Below are positions 55,323 through 63,463 of a stretch of DNA of 64,000 bases, piece after piece. The notes under the pieces are model-generated. The model did not search any database, was not told the DNA's origin, and worked only from the letters and a program-made list of their open reading frames with translations. A program made the position numbers and the translations under genes. The stretch spans positions 1,826,001 through 1,890,000 of the forward strand of contig NZ_AEUT02000001.1 in assembly GCF_000187935.1 (NCBI RefSeq). The letters run 5' to 3'. The number at the start of each line of letters is the position of its first letter. Position 1 is the stretch's first letter. The stretch is from Streptococcus parauberis NCFD 2020 (GTDB lineage Bacteria > Bacillota > Bacilli > Lactobacillales > Streptococcaceae).

Positions 55323-55350
55323 ATTATAGCACAGACTATTCGAATACCAA
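55323..55350 (-). promoter_or_regulatory. Promoter of the leader peptide-methyltransferase-ASCH unit
   Basis: Minus strand: TTGGTA at 55350-55345, 16-base spacer, extended -10 TGC followed by TATAAT at 55328-55323. Transcription would start about 20 bases before the leader ribosome site. Confidence 0.7.
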
Positions 55351-55396
55351 AAAATCCCTAAGAAATCTTTCTTAAGAATTTTAATAATCTACATTT

Positions 55397-56233
55397 TTAT
55401 TGTTTACTAATTGGTACCCAAAGCTCCATTTCATAATTGGGATCATGAATATCATTTTCGGTATATACTTCAAAATCTGGTAACCCTGAATGTTTGTAGC
55501 CATTTTCTGGGAAAAATTCTTCAAGCAGATATTTCCATGCCTGATGAATGGAATCAGGGACTGATCCTTTAACTGGAACTACTGCATACTCAGTTTCTTT
55601 AACTTCTAAGATATCAAGTCCTAAATTTCTAGCTTTAGCGTCATACAAGACGTTATATCCTGCCATATAATTAATCTTATCATTTCCCTCATTCTCATAA
55701 CAAACACCTAATGACTGACCATTTCCAAAACTTTCTAATTGATCAAAACTATATTTACTATATAATTCATCCCATGTACTTGGACATTGATTAGATTCAA
55801 TGTTTTCTTTTAATATGCCAGCTACTTTGAAGGATGGTTTTGTTTCTATTTTAATATTCATTTGACTTCCTCCTATTACTTTTAAAGCTAATTTCATTTT
55901 AGAAAATAACTTATAGTTTTTCCCTTTTCGAACTTCTGAGGGTGAATTCTCATGAAACTTTTTAAAAGCAAAACTAAAAGCATCAGCTGAATCATAATTA
56001 TATTTCAAAGCAATGTCAATTACTTTTTGATCAGTATTCAACAAATCATCTACAGCTAGTGTAAGTTTTCTATTTCTCAAGTATTCTGCCAATGTAATCT
56101 CTGAGAGAATTGAAAAAATTCTACTAAATAGAGGATATGAATAACCTGATATGTTTTGAAATTTTTTAAAATCAACTTCCGATGTAAGTGTACTTTCTAA
56201 ATAGTCAATTGTTTTGTTAAATTGATGCATCAT
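55397..56233 (-). CDS. AraC-family regulator with GyrI-like effector domain
   Basis: 278 residues from the ATG at 56233 (MMHQFNKTIDYLE); GAGAGG lies eight bases before it, while the upstream in-frame GTG overlaps that site. N-terminal AraC HTH pair (about 1-100, with VIDIALKYNYDSADAFSFAFKKFH). C-terminal GyrI/SOUL-like ligand domain (about 120-278, VPVKGSVPDSIHQAWKYLLEEFFPENGYKH). Such proteins sense small hydrophobic or cationic compounds and often control drug export. Probable role in regulating the neighbouring cargo. Confidence 0.88.
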   Translation of the reverse strand: MMHQFNKTIDYLESTLTSEVDFKKFQNISGYSYPLFSRIFSILSEITLAEYLRNRKLTLAVDDLLNTDQKVIDIALKYNYDSADAFSFAFKKFHENSPSEVRKGKNYKLFSKMKLALKVIGGSQMNIKIETKPSFKVAGILKENIESNQCPSTWDELYSKYSFDQLESFGNGQSLGVCYENEGNDKINYMAGYNVLYDAKARNLGLDILEVKETEYAVVPVKGSVPDSIHQAWKYLLEEFFPENGYKHSGLPDFEVYTENDIHDPNYEMELWVPISKQ

Positions 56234-56349
56234 TTTTATCACCTCTCAAATAGGAGTTTATCAGATAAAGAGATTCAAAACCCAATAATTTTAGTACAAA
56301 TAATAACTGTCAGCTGAATACTTTTTTTTGAATTAAGACTTCCTTATAA

Positions 56350-57618
56350 CTATTTACCTTTTTTGTCTTTTATCAAGTCTATTATATATTTTAGATCAAT
56401 ATCCTCAGTTAAATGTTTTTGGGTCCAAGGTATTTCAATATCTGGTATCACCCCTTTATTAGTCATTCCTTTTCCTACATCGATAGAAAGGCTTCTAGAT
56501 GTTGGATAAGTTAATATATAGTCTGCAAATTCAACACTAGAACAATTAGAGTAGTCTAGAATGCCCATTGTTGCTCTTCCCACAACCGTCACTTTAGGCA
56601 TCCATTTCATCATTTCTACAAAATTTTCACCTGAAGAACCACAATAAACATCAGAAAGAAGAAATATTTGTTTAGGGCTGACTGAAATTCCTTTTAATTC
56701 TGGTAAAAACGAGGAAATATCACTTGGATATCTAACATATCCCTTTTCTTCATTAGTTATCAATTCTTCCTTAAAATTATTAATGAGATCCTTGGTTTCT
56801 TGACTAGTTGCAGGATCATTTAATTGTTCAGTGAACGATATTAATCTTTGTTCTGTATTAAAAGGTGTATAAAGGATTTCCATATCAAAGTCATCTACAA
56901 TATTAAGATCATTAAATCCTTTACCCTCTGGTAAAGCATATTTAAACAATGGAAAATAGAGTGAATCACTTCCTCCTTGATTGTGACGAACATCTATGAT
57001 CAAATATTTTGCTGAAGATAAAGCTTGTTCGCATTCTTTATATAATTGAGAGATCTTATCTTCTTCAAAAAAATTATCCATTCTCATATAAAAGATATCA
57101 TTCTCAATCCATTTACTTTCAAACAATATTCGTTTCTTCTCATTACTAACTGGTTGGTATATGACTAATACTTCTTTGAAGTTGCGACATATGGTAATTT
57201 GTTTTGATTTTTTAACAAAATAGGACCAATCCATGTACCGTCTTTCCTCATTCGTTTGAACAAAAAATAATTTATGTTTTAAATAAAAGTCATATATTGA
57301 TAGACCATCAATATATGTTATTTGATCACCTTTAAGCAAATTTGTTTCAGCATCTGAATCAATAACATATAGTAAACCATTATAATATTTTAATCTTAAA
57401 AAAGATAAATCAAGTTCCTTTTTTGAAATAGCGACATGTCCAATTATTCCAAAACTAGCTAAATATGATCGAACTAAGTAGTAGAATTCATCATCGGACA
57501 TTTCTTCATTTATCTCATTTAGAAATAAATCTGGATTTTTTCCTTTTATGTCCTTTTTAGTAGAAGAATCATTTGTCATAATTCTTATGATTTCCTTAAA
57601 AATATCTATTTTTTTCAT
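56350..57618 (-). CDS. S41-family (tail-specific/CtpA-like) peptidase
   Basis: 422 residues with no obvious signal peptide. LLIDVRHNQGG-type motif (YLIIDVRHNQGGSDSLYF) near residue 230, catalytic-serine stretch DVYCGSSGENFVEMMKW near 335, and VVGRATMGILDYSN after it. A possible PDZ-like part precedes the catalytic domain (GDQITYIDGLSIYD). Lack of an export signal suggests a cytoplasmic enzyme or a diverged one. GAGGATG precedes the ATG. Stands alone between the AraC gene and the element repressor. Confidence 0.8.
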   Translation of the reverse strand: MKKIDIFKEIIRIMTNDSSTKKDIKGKNPDLFLNEINEEMSDDEFYYLVRSYLASFGIIGHVAISKKELDLSFLRLKYYNGLLYVIDSDAETNLLKGDQITYIDGLSIYDFYLKHKLFFVQTNEERRYMDWSYFVKKSKQITICRNFKEVLVIYQPVSNEKKRILFESKWIENDIFYMRMDNFFEEDKISQLYKECEQALSSAKYLIIDVRHNQGGSDSLYFPLFKYALPEGKGFNDLNIVDDFDMEILYTPFNTEQRLISFTEQLNDPATSQETKDLINNFKEELITNEEKGYVRYPSDISSFLPELKGISVSPKQIFLLSDVYCGSSGENFVEMMKWMPKVTVVGRATMGILDYSNCSSVEFADYILTYPTSRSLSIDVGKGMTNKGVIPDIEIPWTQKHLTEDIDLKYIIDLIKDKKGK

Positions 57619-57700
57619 TTATCATCCTCAAATTTTATCTTTATTAATTATTACTACAAGTAATCATTGACAATACTGTAATAAGCAAAGTTGAAGCTGA

Positions 57701-58108
57701 CTACAATTGATTAAGTAAAGTCTCTATTATTTCTTTTTCAATTCCGTTTTTGACTAATATTCTTTCAATCTCAGTCTCTGATACACCTTTTTGTTTAGAT
57801 ACTTGTATTGTTAATAGAATATGATCAATAATTTGTCGGATAAACTTTTCTCTTTCTTCCTGTGGCATTTTTAATACAGATTCAGCGTTTAATTTACTGT
57901 AATCTAAATCAGTTTTCCCTGTTAAGTAGTCGATACTTACATCAAAAAAGATGGCTAAATCAGTAATTTGTGAGATATTTGGTTCAATATATTCTTTCTC
58001 CCATTTTGTAATTGTAACTCGACTGACTCCAATTGCATTCCCAAGATCTTGTTGAGTAATCTTCTTTTCTTTACGAAGTTCTTTTAATCTCGTAGAAAAT
58101 TTTGACAT
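57701..58108 (-). CDS. Element-encoded XRE repressor
   Basis: 135 residues: Cro/C1 HTH at residues 8-62 (ITQQDLGNAIGVSRVTITKWEKE), then a helical C-terminal part. Divergent from the 58.2-62 kb operon across a region with two GTTC-N7-GAAC palindromes, so it most likely represses the element's replication/excision genes and itself. AGAAGG precedes the ATG. Confidence 0.87.
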   Translation of the reverse strand: MSKFSTRLKELRKEKKITQQDLGNAIGVSRVTITKWEKEYIEPNISQITDLAIFFDVSIDYLTGKTDLDYSKLNAESVLKMPQEEREKFIRQIIDHILLTIQVSKQKGVSETEIERILVKNGIEKEIIETLLNQL

Positions 58109-58132
58109 TATAAAACCACCTTCTAATAAAAT

Positions 58133-58206
58133 GTTCTTTTTTTGAACTTTTTTTATTGACTTATGTCCATTTTAAATGTTAGAATGGATTTGTTCAATAA
58201 TTGAAC
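58133..58206. promoter_or_regulatory. Divergent operator-promoter region of the element
   Basis: Two identical-pattern palindromes GTTC-N7-GAAC at 58133-58147 and 58192-58206, 59 bases apart. Between them is a plus-strand promoter, TTGACT at 58156-58161, 18 bases, TAGAAT at 58180-58185. The second palindrome covers the expected transcription start. This fits a lysogeny-like switch bound by the XRE protein encoded at 57701-58108. Confidence 0.8.
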
Positions 58207-58718
58207 TTTATAAAGATTATAACAAAGAAAGAATTAAATTTCAATTTAATATCGAGGAAAATCATATTGATTACAAGTTAATCGCAAAACAGACAAGCAA
58301 ATCAGTATCTACTATTAAGAAATGGCGTTTACGAATAGAAAAGCTTTCTGGATATAGTTTTAAGAAAGCTAAACATAAAGTTAGTCGCTATTCAACACAA
58401 GTCTTTTATGAGTTTACTGATGACGAAGTATCTAAGTTTATCGAAGTAAATCGTTTAGTTAATAAAACTAATAACTTAGATCAAGCTATCAAACAGGTTT
58501 GGGGTGACCTTGATACCCAGCTCGAACAAGATTCAATAGAAATGATTGCTGACTTGAGAAAAGACTTTCAAGCTTATCAAAAGAAAAGCTTGTTATTAAT
58601 CCAATCACTTGGGAAACAGAATCATTCTTTATCGCAACGTCTAACCACTCTTAGTGAACGGTTAGATCAACTAGAAGAGAAAAAAGATAAAACTTTCCTC
58701 TCAAAATGGAAAAAATAG
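58176..58718 (+). CDS. Conserved element protein with N-terminal HTH and coiled coil; start uncertain
   Basis: The frame is open from 58176, but that ATG lies between the -35 and -10 of the promoter and cannot be in its transcript. A better start is near 58265, where GAGG precedes an ATT codon (IDYKLIAKQTSKSVSTIK), giving about 150 residues. The N-terminal part has a MerR-like or replication-protein HTH (YKLIAKQTSKSVSTIKKWRLR). The C-terminal 60 residues look like a coiled coil (LSQRLTTLSERLDQLEEKK). First gene of the element's leftward-to-rightward operon; function unknown, perhaps partition or replication control. Confidence 0.6.
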   Translation: MLEWICSIIELYKDYNKERIKFQFNIEENHIDYKLIAKQTSKSVSTIKKWRLRIEKLSGYSFKKAKHKVSRYSTQVFYEFTDDEVSKFIEVNRLVNKTNNLDQAIKQVWGDLDTQLEQDSIEMIADLRKDFQAYQKKSLLLIQSLGKQNHSLSQRLTTLSERLDQLEEKKDKTFLSKWKK

Positions 58719-58731
58719 AAAGAAGAAAACT

Positions 58732-59091
58732 ATGAGTTTAAAAAATACTGATATCGCAGTGAAGAATTGGGAAGAAAAAGATTACCAATTAGTCGAGGTT
58801 CAAGAATGGTTTGAATACAAAGGGAATGACCGTGAACATGCTGGTTGGAAATATGTTATTGTCTTACCTCGCTTACGTTATGAGAAAGTTGCTGTTAAAG
58901 TTCCAAACCCAAACGGTGAAGTTCCTTTGATTTCAAGTGAAAAATTAGCTGAATTAGGATCTGCTACTGTTACCTTTACTAATCTTAATGTTGGTATGTA
59001 TACACGTACTGCCAAAAATTCCGAATTTGTCTCGCTAGAGTTAAGCGCAAAGGCAGATGGGATTTCATTAGCTAAGGAACCTGCTAAATAA
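58732..59091 (+). CDS. Conserved hypothetical protein of streptococcal integrative elements
   Basis: 119 residues, soluble, no signal peptide or membrane segment. It contains WFEYKGNDREHAGWKYVIVLPRLRYEKVAVKVP and a beta-rich C-terminus. I do not recognise a domain. Position between the HTH protein and the origin/Rep region suggests a role in replication or mobilization. Fourteen bases after the previous gene with an AGAAGAAAA ribosome site. Confidence 0.65.
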   Translation: MSLKNTDIAVKNWEEKDYQLVEVQEWFEYKGNDREHAGWKYVIVLPRLRYEKVAVKVPNPNGEVPLISSEKLAELGSATVTFTNLNVGMYTRTAKNSEFVSLELSAKADGISLAKEPAK

Positions 59092-59212
59092 TCAAAGATT
59101 TTTCATGTGAGTGCGGAGAGTTCACTCACTACGAGCGAGACGACAAAGTCATAGCTCGTAAGGGAGTGAGAAACGTGTCCGCATGAACAACAATGGAAAA
59201 TCTTAGATTGAT
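59090..59212. other. Large imperfect hairpin, candidate origin (oriT/dso) or structured RNA
   Basis: Nested complementary arms over about 120 bases: AATCAA / TTGATT, AAGATTTTTCAT / ATGGAAAATCTT, TGCGGA / TCCGCA, TCACTC / GAGTGA, TACGAGC / GCTCGTA, with a loop near 59142-59153. It lies between two genes, upstream of the Rep gene. CACTACGAG in one arm recalls the nick sequence of pMV158-type origins, but only partly. Confidence 0.65.
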
Positions 59213-59236
59213 TTTGTAAAGAGTTTTCTAGGATTT

Positions 59237-59407
59237 AATTTGCCCAATGTTCAATTATGACGGGCACACCATTCAGGGCTTGTCGACAGAATGGTGTGTA
59301 ACCCAATAATACCAATGATTTCAGCGATTTTCGAAAAATCAAGAATCCTTGAAAATATTGGGCAAATTGATGGGTAAATTAATGGGCAAATTAAACTAAT
59401 TTGCCCA
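59237..59407 (+). other. Iteron-type origin region upstream of rep
   Basis: Three direct copies of TGGGYAAATTRA with an exact 12-base period (59359, 59371, 59383). Inverted copies AATTTGCCCA lie at 59237-59246 and 59398-59407. Between them is a perfect 10-bp hairpin CACACCATTC / GAATGGTGTG (59265-59298) whose loop holds TGTCGACA. The arrangement of bind repeats plus hairpin fits a rolling-circle double-strand origin for the adjacent Rep. Confidence 0.75.
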
Positions 59408-59441
59408 AGAATAATAAAAAAATTCATTAGAAAGGAGTCAA

Positions 59442-60788
59442 ATGAGCCGAAAAAGAACAACAACTTATATCTTTGAGCAACAATTACATGCGGAATATTG
59501 GGATTGGGAAGATGATAAAAAGGCATTATTTTCCAATTGGGAGAGGAATAAGACAAAAATCTTCCAAGAAATTCATCGTCGGATTAAAACCCTTGAAGAA
59601 GACATTCCAGCAAAGGTCGCTTTTATTGTTCATGATAAAGATATCAAGTATGGTATTAAGCCAGTAGAGCCTCATATCCATGCTTATATTGAATTTGCCA
59701 GTCGTAGAGACTTATCTGTATTAGCTAGTACTCTTGGTCTCTTACCACAATATATTGAACCTAGTGGTCAAGGGAAATATGGTAAGGTAAATTCCAAAGC
59801 TTATTTAATTCACGCAAAGAGTCCTGATAAACATCAGTATGCTCCTAGCGAAGTGGAAACTTTTGGAACATTTGACTACGTGGCCTTCATTGAGGATAAC
59901 AGAGCAGACTTTTCGAAGCGCTATGCTGTTGCCAAAAGAGAAAAATCAGACGAAAGTCTGGATAAAGTATTTCAAGAAATTATCAATGGTAATCTAACAG
60001 AAGATGACATCTTTGCGGACGAAGAGTTAACCTTTCTTTGGTCTTATAATCAAACAAGACTTGATGAAGCTTTTAGAGCTTATGGCAAGATAGCTTCTAA
60101 ACGAACCTTAAGGGAGTTAGAGAATGGTGAGTTCAAGCCAACAATTATTTATGTGCATGGTTCCTCTGGAATTGGAAAAACAACACTAGCACTTGAAGTG
60201 ATTGAAGAAATTATCAAGAGAGCTAAAGAACAAGGTCTCAACTGGAAAATGTACAGTGCTGGTGCTAAGAATATTTTTGATGAGTATTTTGGTGAAGAGG
60301 TTATTCTTTTAGATGACCCAAGGTCTGATAGCTTATTGCCAGCAGACTGGTTAAAACTTTTAGATCCTTTAAACAAGTCTTACCTATCTGCGCGCTATAA
60401 GAATAAATTGGTTATTGGTCGACTGATTGTGATTACCAATTATCAGTCTCTTAAGTCTTTCTTTGGAAAGATTCAAAATGAAGATTTAAACCAGTATATC
60501 AGACGGTTTAATAACGTTCTAGAGATTTCTAAGAAAAAAGGAAATCACGACAAAGAAAAAGATAGATTTTATAATCTATCAGAAGTTAAAGAATTGAGCT
60601 ATAACGATTATTACCAAATGGGATATGATCAAGAGATTCAATTACACTTTGGGGAAGAAGATATCTATTGCACTGACAATAAAGCAGATTTTATTAATCG
60701 TGTTTTAGATGAACATATTCTTCCTCGCATTTTACCACAAATAAAAAAGCGTCCCCAAAATCCCGCTAGAGAAAAAGGAAACGCTTAG
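59442..60788 (+). CDS. Rep/relaxase-like HUH protein with SF3-type helicase domain
   Basis: 448 residues. The N-terminal Rep_2-like domain (about 1-170) has the HUH pair in EPHIHAYIEF and the catalytic-Tyr candidate in VNSKAYLIHAKSPDK. An ATPase follows with Walker A VHGSSGIGKTT (about 242-252) and Walker B EEVILLDDPRSD. Proteins of this architecture (PF01719 plus PF00910) start rolling-circle replication and have been proposed as relaxases of streptococcal IMEs. AAAGGAG precedes the ATG, right after the iterons. It should act on the excised circular form. Confidence 0.9.
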   Translation: MSRKRTTTYIFEQQLHAEYWDWEDDKKALFSNWERNKTKIFQEIHRRIKTLEEDIPAKVAFIVHDKDIKYGIKPVEPHIHAYIEFASRRDLSVLASTLGLLPQYIEPSGQGKYGKVNSKAYLIHAKSPDKHQYAPSEVETFGTFDYVAFIEDNRADFSKRYAVAKREKSDESLDKVFQEIINGNLTEDDIFADEELTFLWSYNQTRLDEAFRAYGKIASKRTLRELENGEFKPTIIYVHGSSGIGKTTLALEVIEEIIKRAKEQGLNWKMYSAGAKNIFDEYFGEEVILLDDPRSDSLLPADWLKLLDPLNKSYLSARYKNKLVIGRLIVITNYQSLKSFFGKIQNEDLNQYIRRFNNVLEISKKKGNHDKEKDRFYNLSEVKELSYNDYYQMGYDQEIQLHFGEEDIYCTDNKADFINRVLDEHILPRILPQIKKRPQNPAREKGNA

Positions 60789-60834
60789 GACAAGCCGAGG
60801 AGCTGGAACTCCTCAACCTGTCCTTAATTATACC
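60787..60834 (+). other. Hairpin at the end of rep
   Basis: AGGACA / TGTCCT and GAGGAG / CTCCTC arms with symmetric AGCC / AACC internal loops, overlapping the rep stop codon. No T-run follows, so a single-strand origin or an RNA control element is as likely as a terminator. Confidence 0.5.
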
Positions 60835-60856
60835 ATAGTTATTAAGGAGAATACAC

Positions 60857-61051
60857 ATGATAGCAACCGTAACAAAAGATGATTTAGTAGCCTTAGGTTT
60901 TTCAGAAGGAACCTCACGTTCCATTATTCGTAAGGGGAAACACCTCCTCGTTCAACGTGGCTTCTATGTTTATGACAATAAACGGATTGGAACTATACCT
61001 GCAACAATTGCGGAGGAATTATTAGATTTAAAACTAACTTCCAAGGTATAA
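60857..61051 (+). CDS. DUF3173 protein, excisionase-like partner of the integrase
   Basis: 64 residues: TKDDLVALGFSEGTSRSIIRKGKHLLVQRGF is a small helix-turn-helix-like fold, typical of DUF3173. The family occurs directly before tyrosine integrases of streptococcal integrative elements, as here (four bases). An excisionase or integrase-control role is inferred from position. AAGGAG precedes the ATG. Confidence 0.87.
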   Translation: MIATVTKDDLVALGFSEGTSRSIIRKGKHLLVQRGFYVYDNKRIGTIPATIAEELLDLKLTSKV

Positions 61052-61055
61052 AGCC

Positions 61056-62189
61056 ATGGCAGTACGTAAAGCAAAGAATGGGACTTGGACTGTTGATGTT
61101 TCTGGCGGAATAGATCCTGTAACTTTTAAAAGAATTCGTATAGTTAGAAAAGGACTAAAAAGCAAAAAAGATGCTATTGAGTTGGAGTATCACTTAAGAG
61201 TTGTTGAATTAAAAGAAAAGAACAGAGACACATTTGTAACTAGTGATATGTTATTTTCAATGCTTGAAAAAGAGGACAATCAGAATCACAGAAAAATTAG
61301 TTACTTAACGACTCAAAGGAACAACTATGACCGACATATAAAGACATATTTTCAACAAGTAGATATGAAAAAATTAACATATGAACATATCTACAGATTT
61401 AGAGAGTCACTGAAGGAAAAAAGTACTAAACAAAATAGTGAAGAAAAACTAAGTAATAATACAATCAATAAAATAATGATATTAGTAAAAAAAATGTTTG
61501 ATTCTGGTATAAGAAATGAATTAATCACTAAAAATCCTTGTCAAAATTTAAGAAAATTACCTATAAAAAAACCAGAATTAAATTTTTGGGGAATTGAAGA
61601 ATATTTAAAATTCAAAAGTTTAATTACTGAGGATGAATATCAATATAATTTATTTTTCACTCTGGCATATTTTACTGGTATGAGAATGGGAGAAATCCTT
61701 GCTTTAACTTGGAATGATATAAACTTTTATACCTCTACTATTCATGTTACTAAATCCGTTTACTACGTACATAAAACCAACCATGTTAATAGTACAAAAA
61801 CAAGAGCTGGAACAAGGTATATTACTTTAAATCAGAAACTCTTAAATACACTGAAAGAGTGGAAAAACAAGCAAGGTGAAATACTCAGTCAATTTACCAA
61901 TTCAACACAAAACTTGCAAGTAATTCAGTCAACACCGGTAACAGTTACTAAAAATATGATTGATAAAAAGTTTAAACAAATACTTCAAAGAGATCCCAAC
62001 TTAAAGACAATAAGAATCCATGATTTTAGGCACTCTCACGCTTCATTATTGATTAATCAAGGAGAAGATTACCTAGTTGTAAAAGAACGTTTAGGACATG
62101 CCTCTATCACAACTACAATTGATACCTATTCCCATCTATATCCCAGCAAACAAAAATCAATTGCTGACAAATTAGACGATTTATATTAA
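61056..62189 (+). CDS. int: Tyrosine recombinase (integrase) of the tRNA-Leu element
   Basis: 377 residues. N-terminal arm-binding domain (KAKNGTWTVDVSGG), SAM-like core-binding domain (about 70-165) and catalytic domain. Arg I is in FTGMRMGEILALTW, the HxxR box in IHDFRHSHASLLI, the second His in LGHASITTT, and the nucleophile Tyr in IDTYSHLYP. All catalytic residues are present. It is located 1.3 kb from the tRNA-Leu end and should cut within the 91-bp repeated segment. It follows DUF3173 with AAGG in the overlap. Confidence 0.95.
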   Translation: MAVRKAKNGTWTVDVSGGIDPVTFKRIRIVRKGLKSKKDAIELEYHLRVVELKEKNRDTFVTSDMLFSMLEKEDNQNHRKISYLTTQRNNYDRHIKTYFQQVDMKKLTYEHIYRFRESLKEKSTKQNSEEKLSNNTINKIMILVKKMFDSGIRNELITKNPCQNLRKLPIKKPELNFWGIEEYLKFKSLITEDEYQYNLFFTLAYFTGMRMGEILALTWNDINFYTSTIHVTKSVYYVHKTNHVNSTKTRAGTRYITLNQKLLNTLKEWKNKQGEILSQFTNSTQNLQVIQSTPVTVTKNMIDKKFKQILQRDPNLKTIRIHDFRHSHASLLINQGEDYLVVKERLGHASITTTIDTYSHLYPSKQKSIADKLDDLY

Positions 62190-62253
62190 TTAAAATTCAA
62201 AGAACTATTTATCTTAATAGTTCTTTTTTATATAATGAAAAAAAGGAGAAAAA

Positions 62254-63399
62254 ATGGGAAAAGATATACAACAAGTAAATGGCAATTCTAAAAATAATCA
62301 TAATAATTTAAACCTAAATGAAATACTGAAAAATACTTCACTTTCCAAAAATCTAAATAACTTTAGTAAAATATCCAGTCAGTTTGTTAACACAAGTCTA
62401 TACACTGAATTACAAAGACAAAATATGATACATGGGAAAATGTTGAAAAACAATTATATTAATATAATTGATACTAGTAATATTAAAAATACTGCCTTAC
62501 TATACAATAAGAATCTATTAAACCACAACAATACAAACTTATTTAACATACCAAAAAATTTTTACAAAAATAATATTCCCAAAAACTCAATTAATATAGA
62601 TTCTAAAATAATAAAACAGTTGAATATACCAAAACTAAAATTTGAAACTCAAAAAATAATTAACAGTAATATCTTTGAAAATACAATTAAGACTTTACAC
62701 AAGATAGATATTAAAAAAATTATTGAAGAGTTAGATTTAATAAACAAATCAAAAATACCGATTTGTCTAGAATATGATATATATCTTCCTTTACAAATAT
62801 TAAAAGAAATCCCAATTACATCAGAATTTAATTCACAAGAAGAAGCTGATGATTATTTGTCACACTTATTAGAATATCTAGAATCAATAAATTTTACTGT
62901 ATATGATTCAATTCCAGAAACTGAAGAAACCAAAAATGAGGTTGCGCAAATAAAGACATTGTATGAATTTAATTATAAAAAATTAATTATACTATTCTGT
63001 TTCGAGAGAATAGAACATTGTATGCATCAGCTTAGATTTTCATACACAACAAAAACTATTAAAAATAGGACTACACAAATGAAATCAGTTCAAGAATATA
63101 TGAAAATCTTAACTGAAACAACTAATGATGATTTGAAAGAAATATTGAATCAAATTTTAAAACTTAAAGAAAAAGATCCTAAAAAATATCTCAAATTCAA
63201 CATATATAGAGATTTTTCAGAAGATCCTTTAGTAGCAACATCAATAGACAATGGTTATATACCACTAAATAGAAATTTATTTATGAATGGCCATGTAGAA
63301 GATGAAAAAATCACAGATTTACTAGTAAAAAAGGCAATTCTAGCATATGGATTTTTTTTGACATTAAATCAATTAAGAATTGAAAAAGGTAACCTTTAG
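62254..63399 (+). CDS. AT-rich cargo protein of unknown function, possible HEPN-type C-terminus
   Basis: 381 residues, AAAAGGAG ribosome site. The first 190 residues are Asn/Ile/Lys-rich low complexity without a recognised fold. The second half is helical; near the end is LNRNLFMNGHVEDE, which has the R-x(6)-H spacing and the context of HEPN RNase-type abortive-infection proteins (the common form is NRHxxxHG). The base composition is far more AT-rich than the integrase next door, pointing to recent acquisition. The site between integrase and att is a usual cargo spot. A defence role is only an inference. Confidence 0.6.
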   Translation: MGKDIQQVNGNSKNNHNNLNLNEILKNTSLSKNLNNFSKISSQFVNTSLYTELQRQNMIHGKMLKNNYINIIDTSNIKNTALLYNKNLLNHNNTNLFNIPKNFYKNNIPKNSINIDSKIIKQLNIPKLKFETQKIINSNIFENTIKTLHKIDIKKIIEELDLINKSKIPICLEYDIYLPLQILKEIPITSEFNSQEEADDYLSHLLEYLESINFTVYDSIPETEETKNEVAQIKTLYEFNYKKLIILFCFERIEHCMHQLRFSYTTKTIKNRTTQMKSVQEYMKILTETTNDDLKEILNQILKLKEKDPKKYLKFNIYRDFSEDPLVATSIDNGYIPLNRNLFMNGHVEDEKITDLLVKKAILAYGFFLTLNQLRIEKGNL

Positions 63400-63431
63400 G
63401 TACCATGTAATAAAAAATGTTAAATTAAAAC

Positions 63432-63463
63432 AAAAAAGACAAGGTCATTAAACCTTGTCTTTA
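63432..63463 (-). terminator. Terminator of the tRNA array
   Basis: Stem AAAGACAAGG / CCTTGTCTTT with a TCATTAAA-type loop, followed by a T-run on the minus strand, just after the tRNA-Leu 3' end. Confidence 0.8.
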
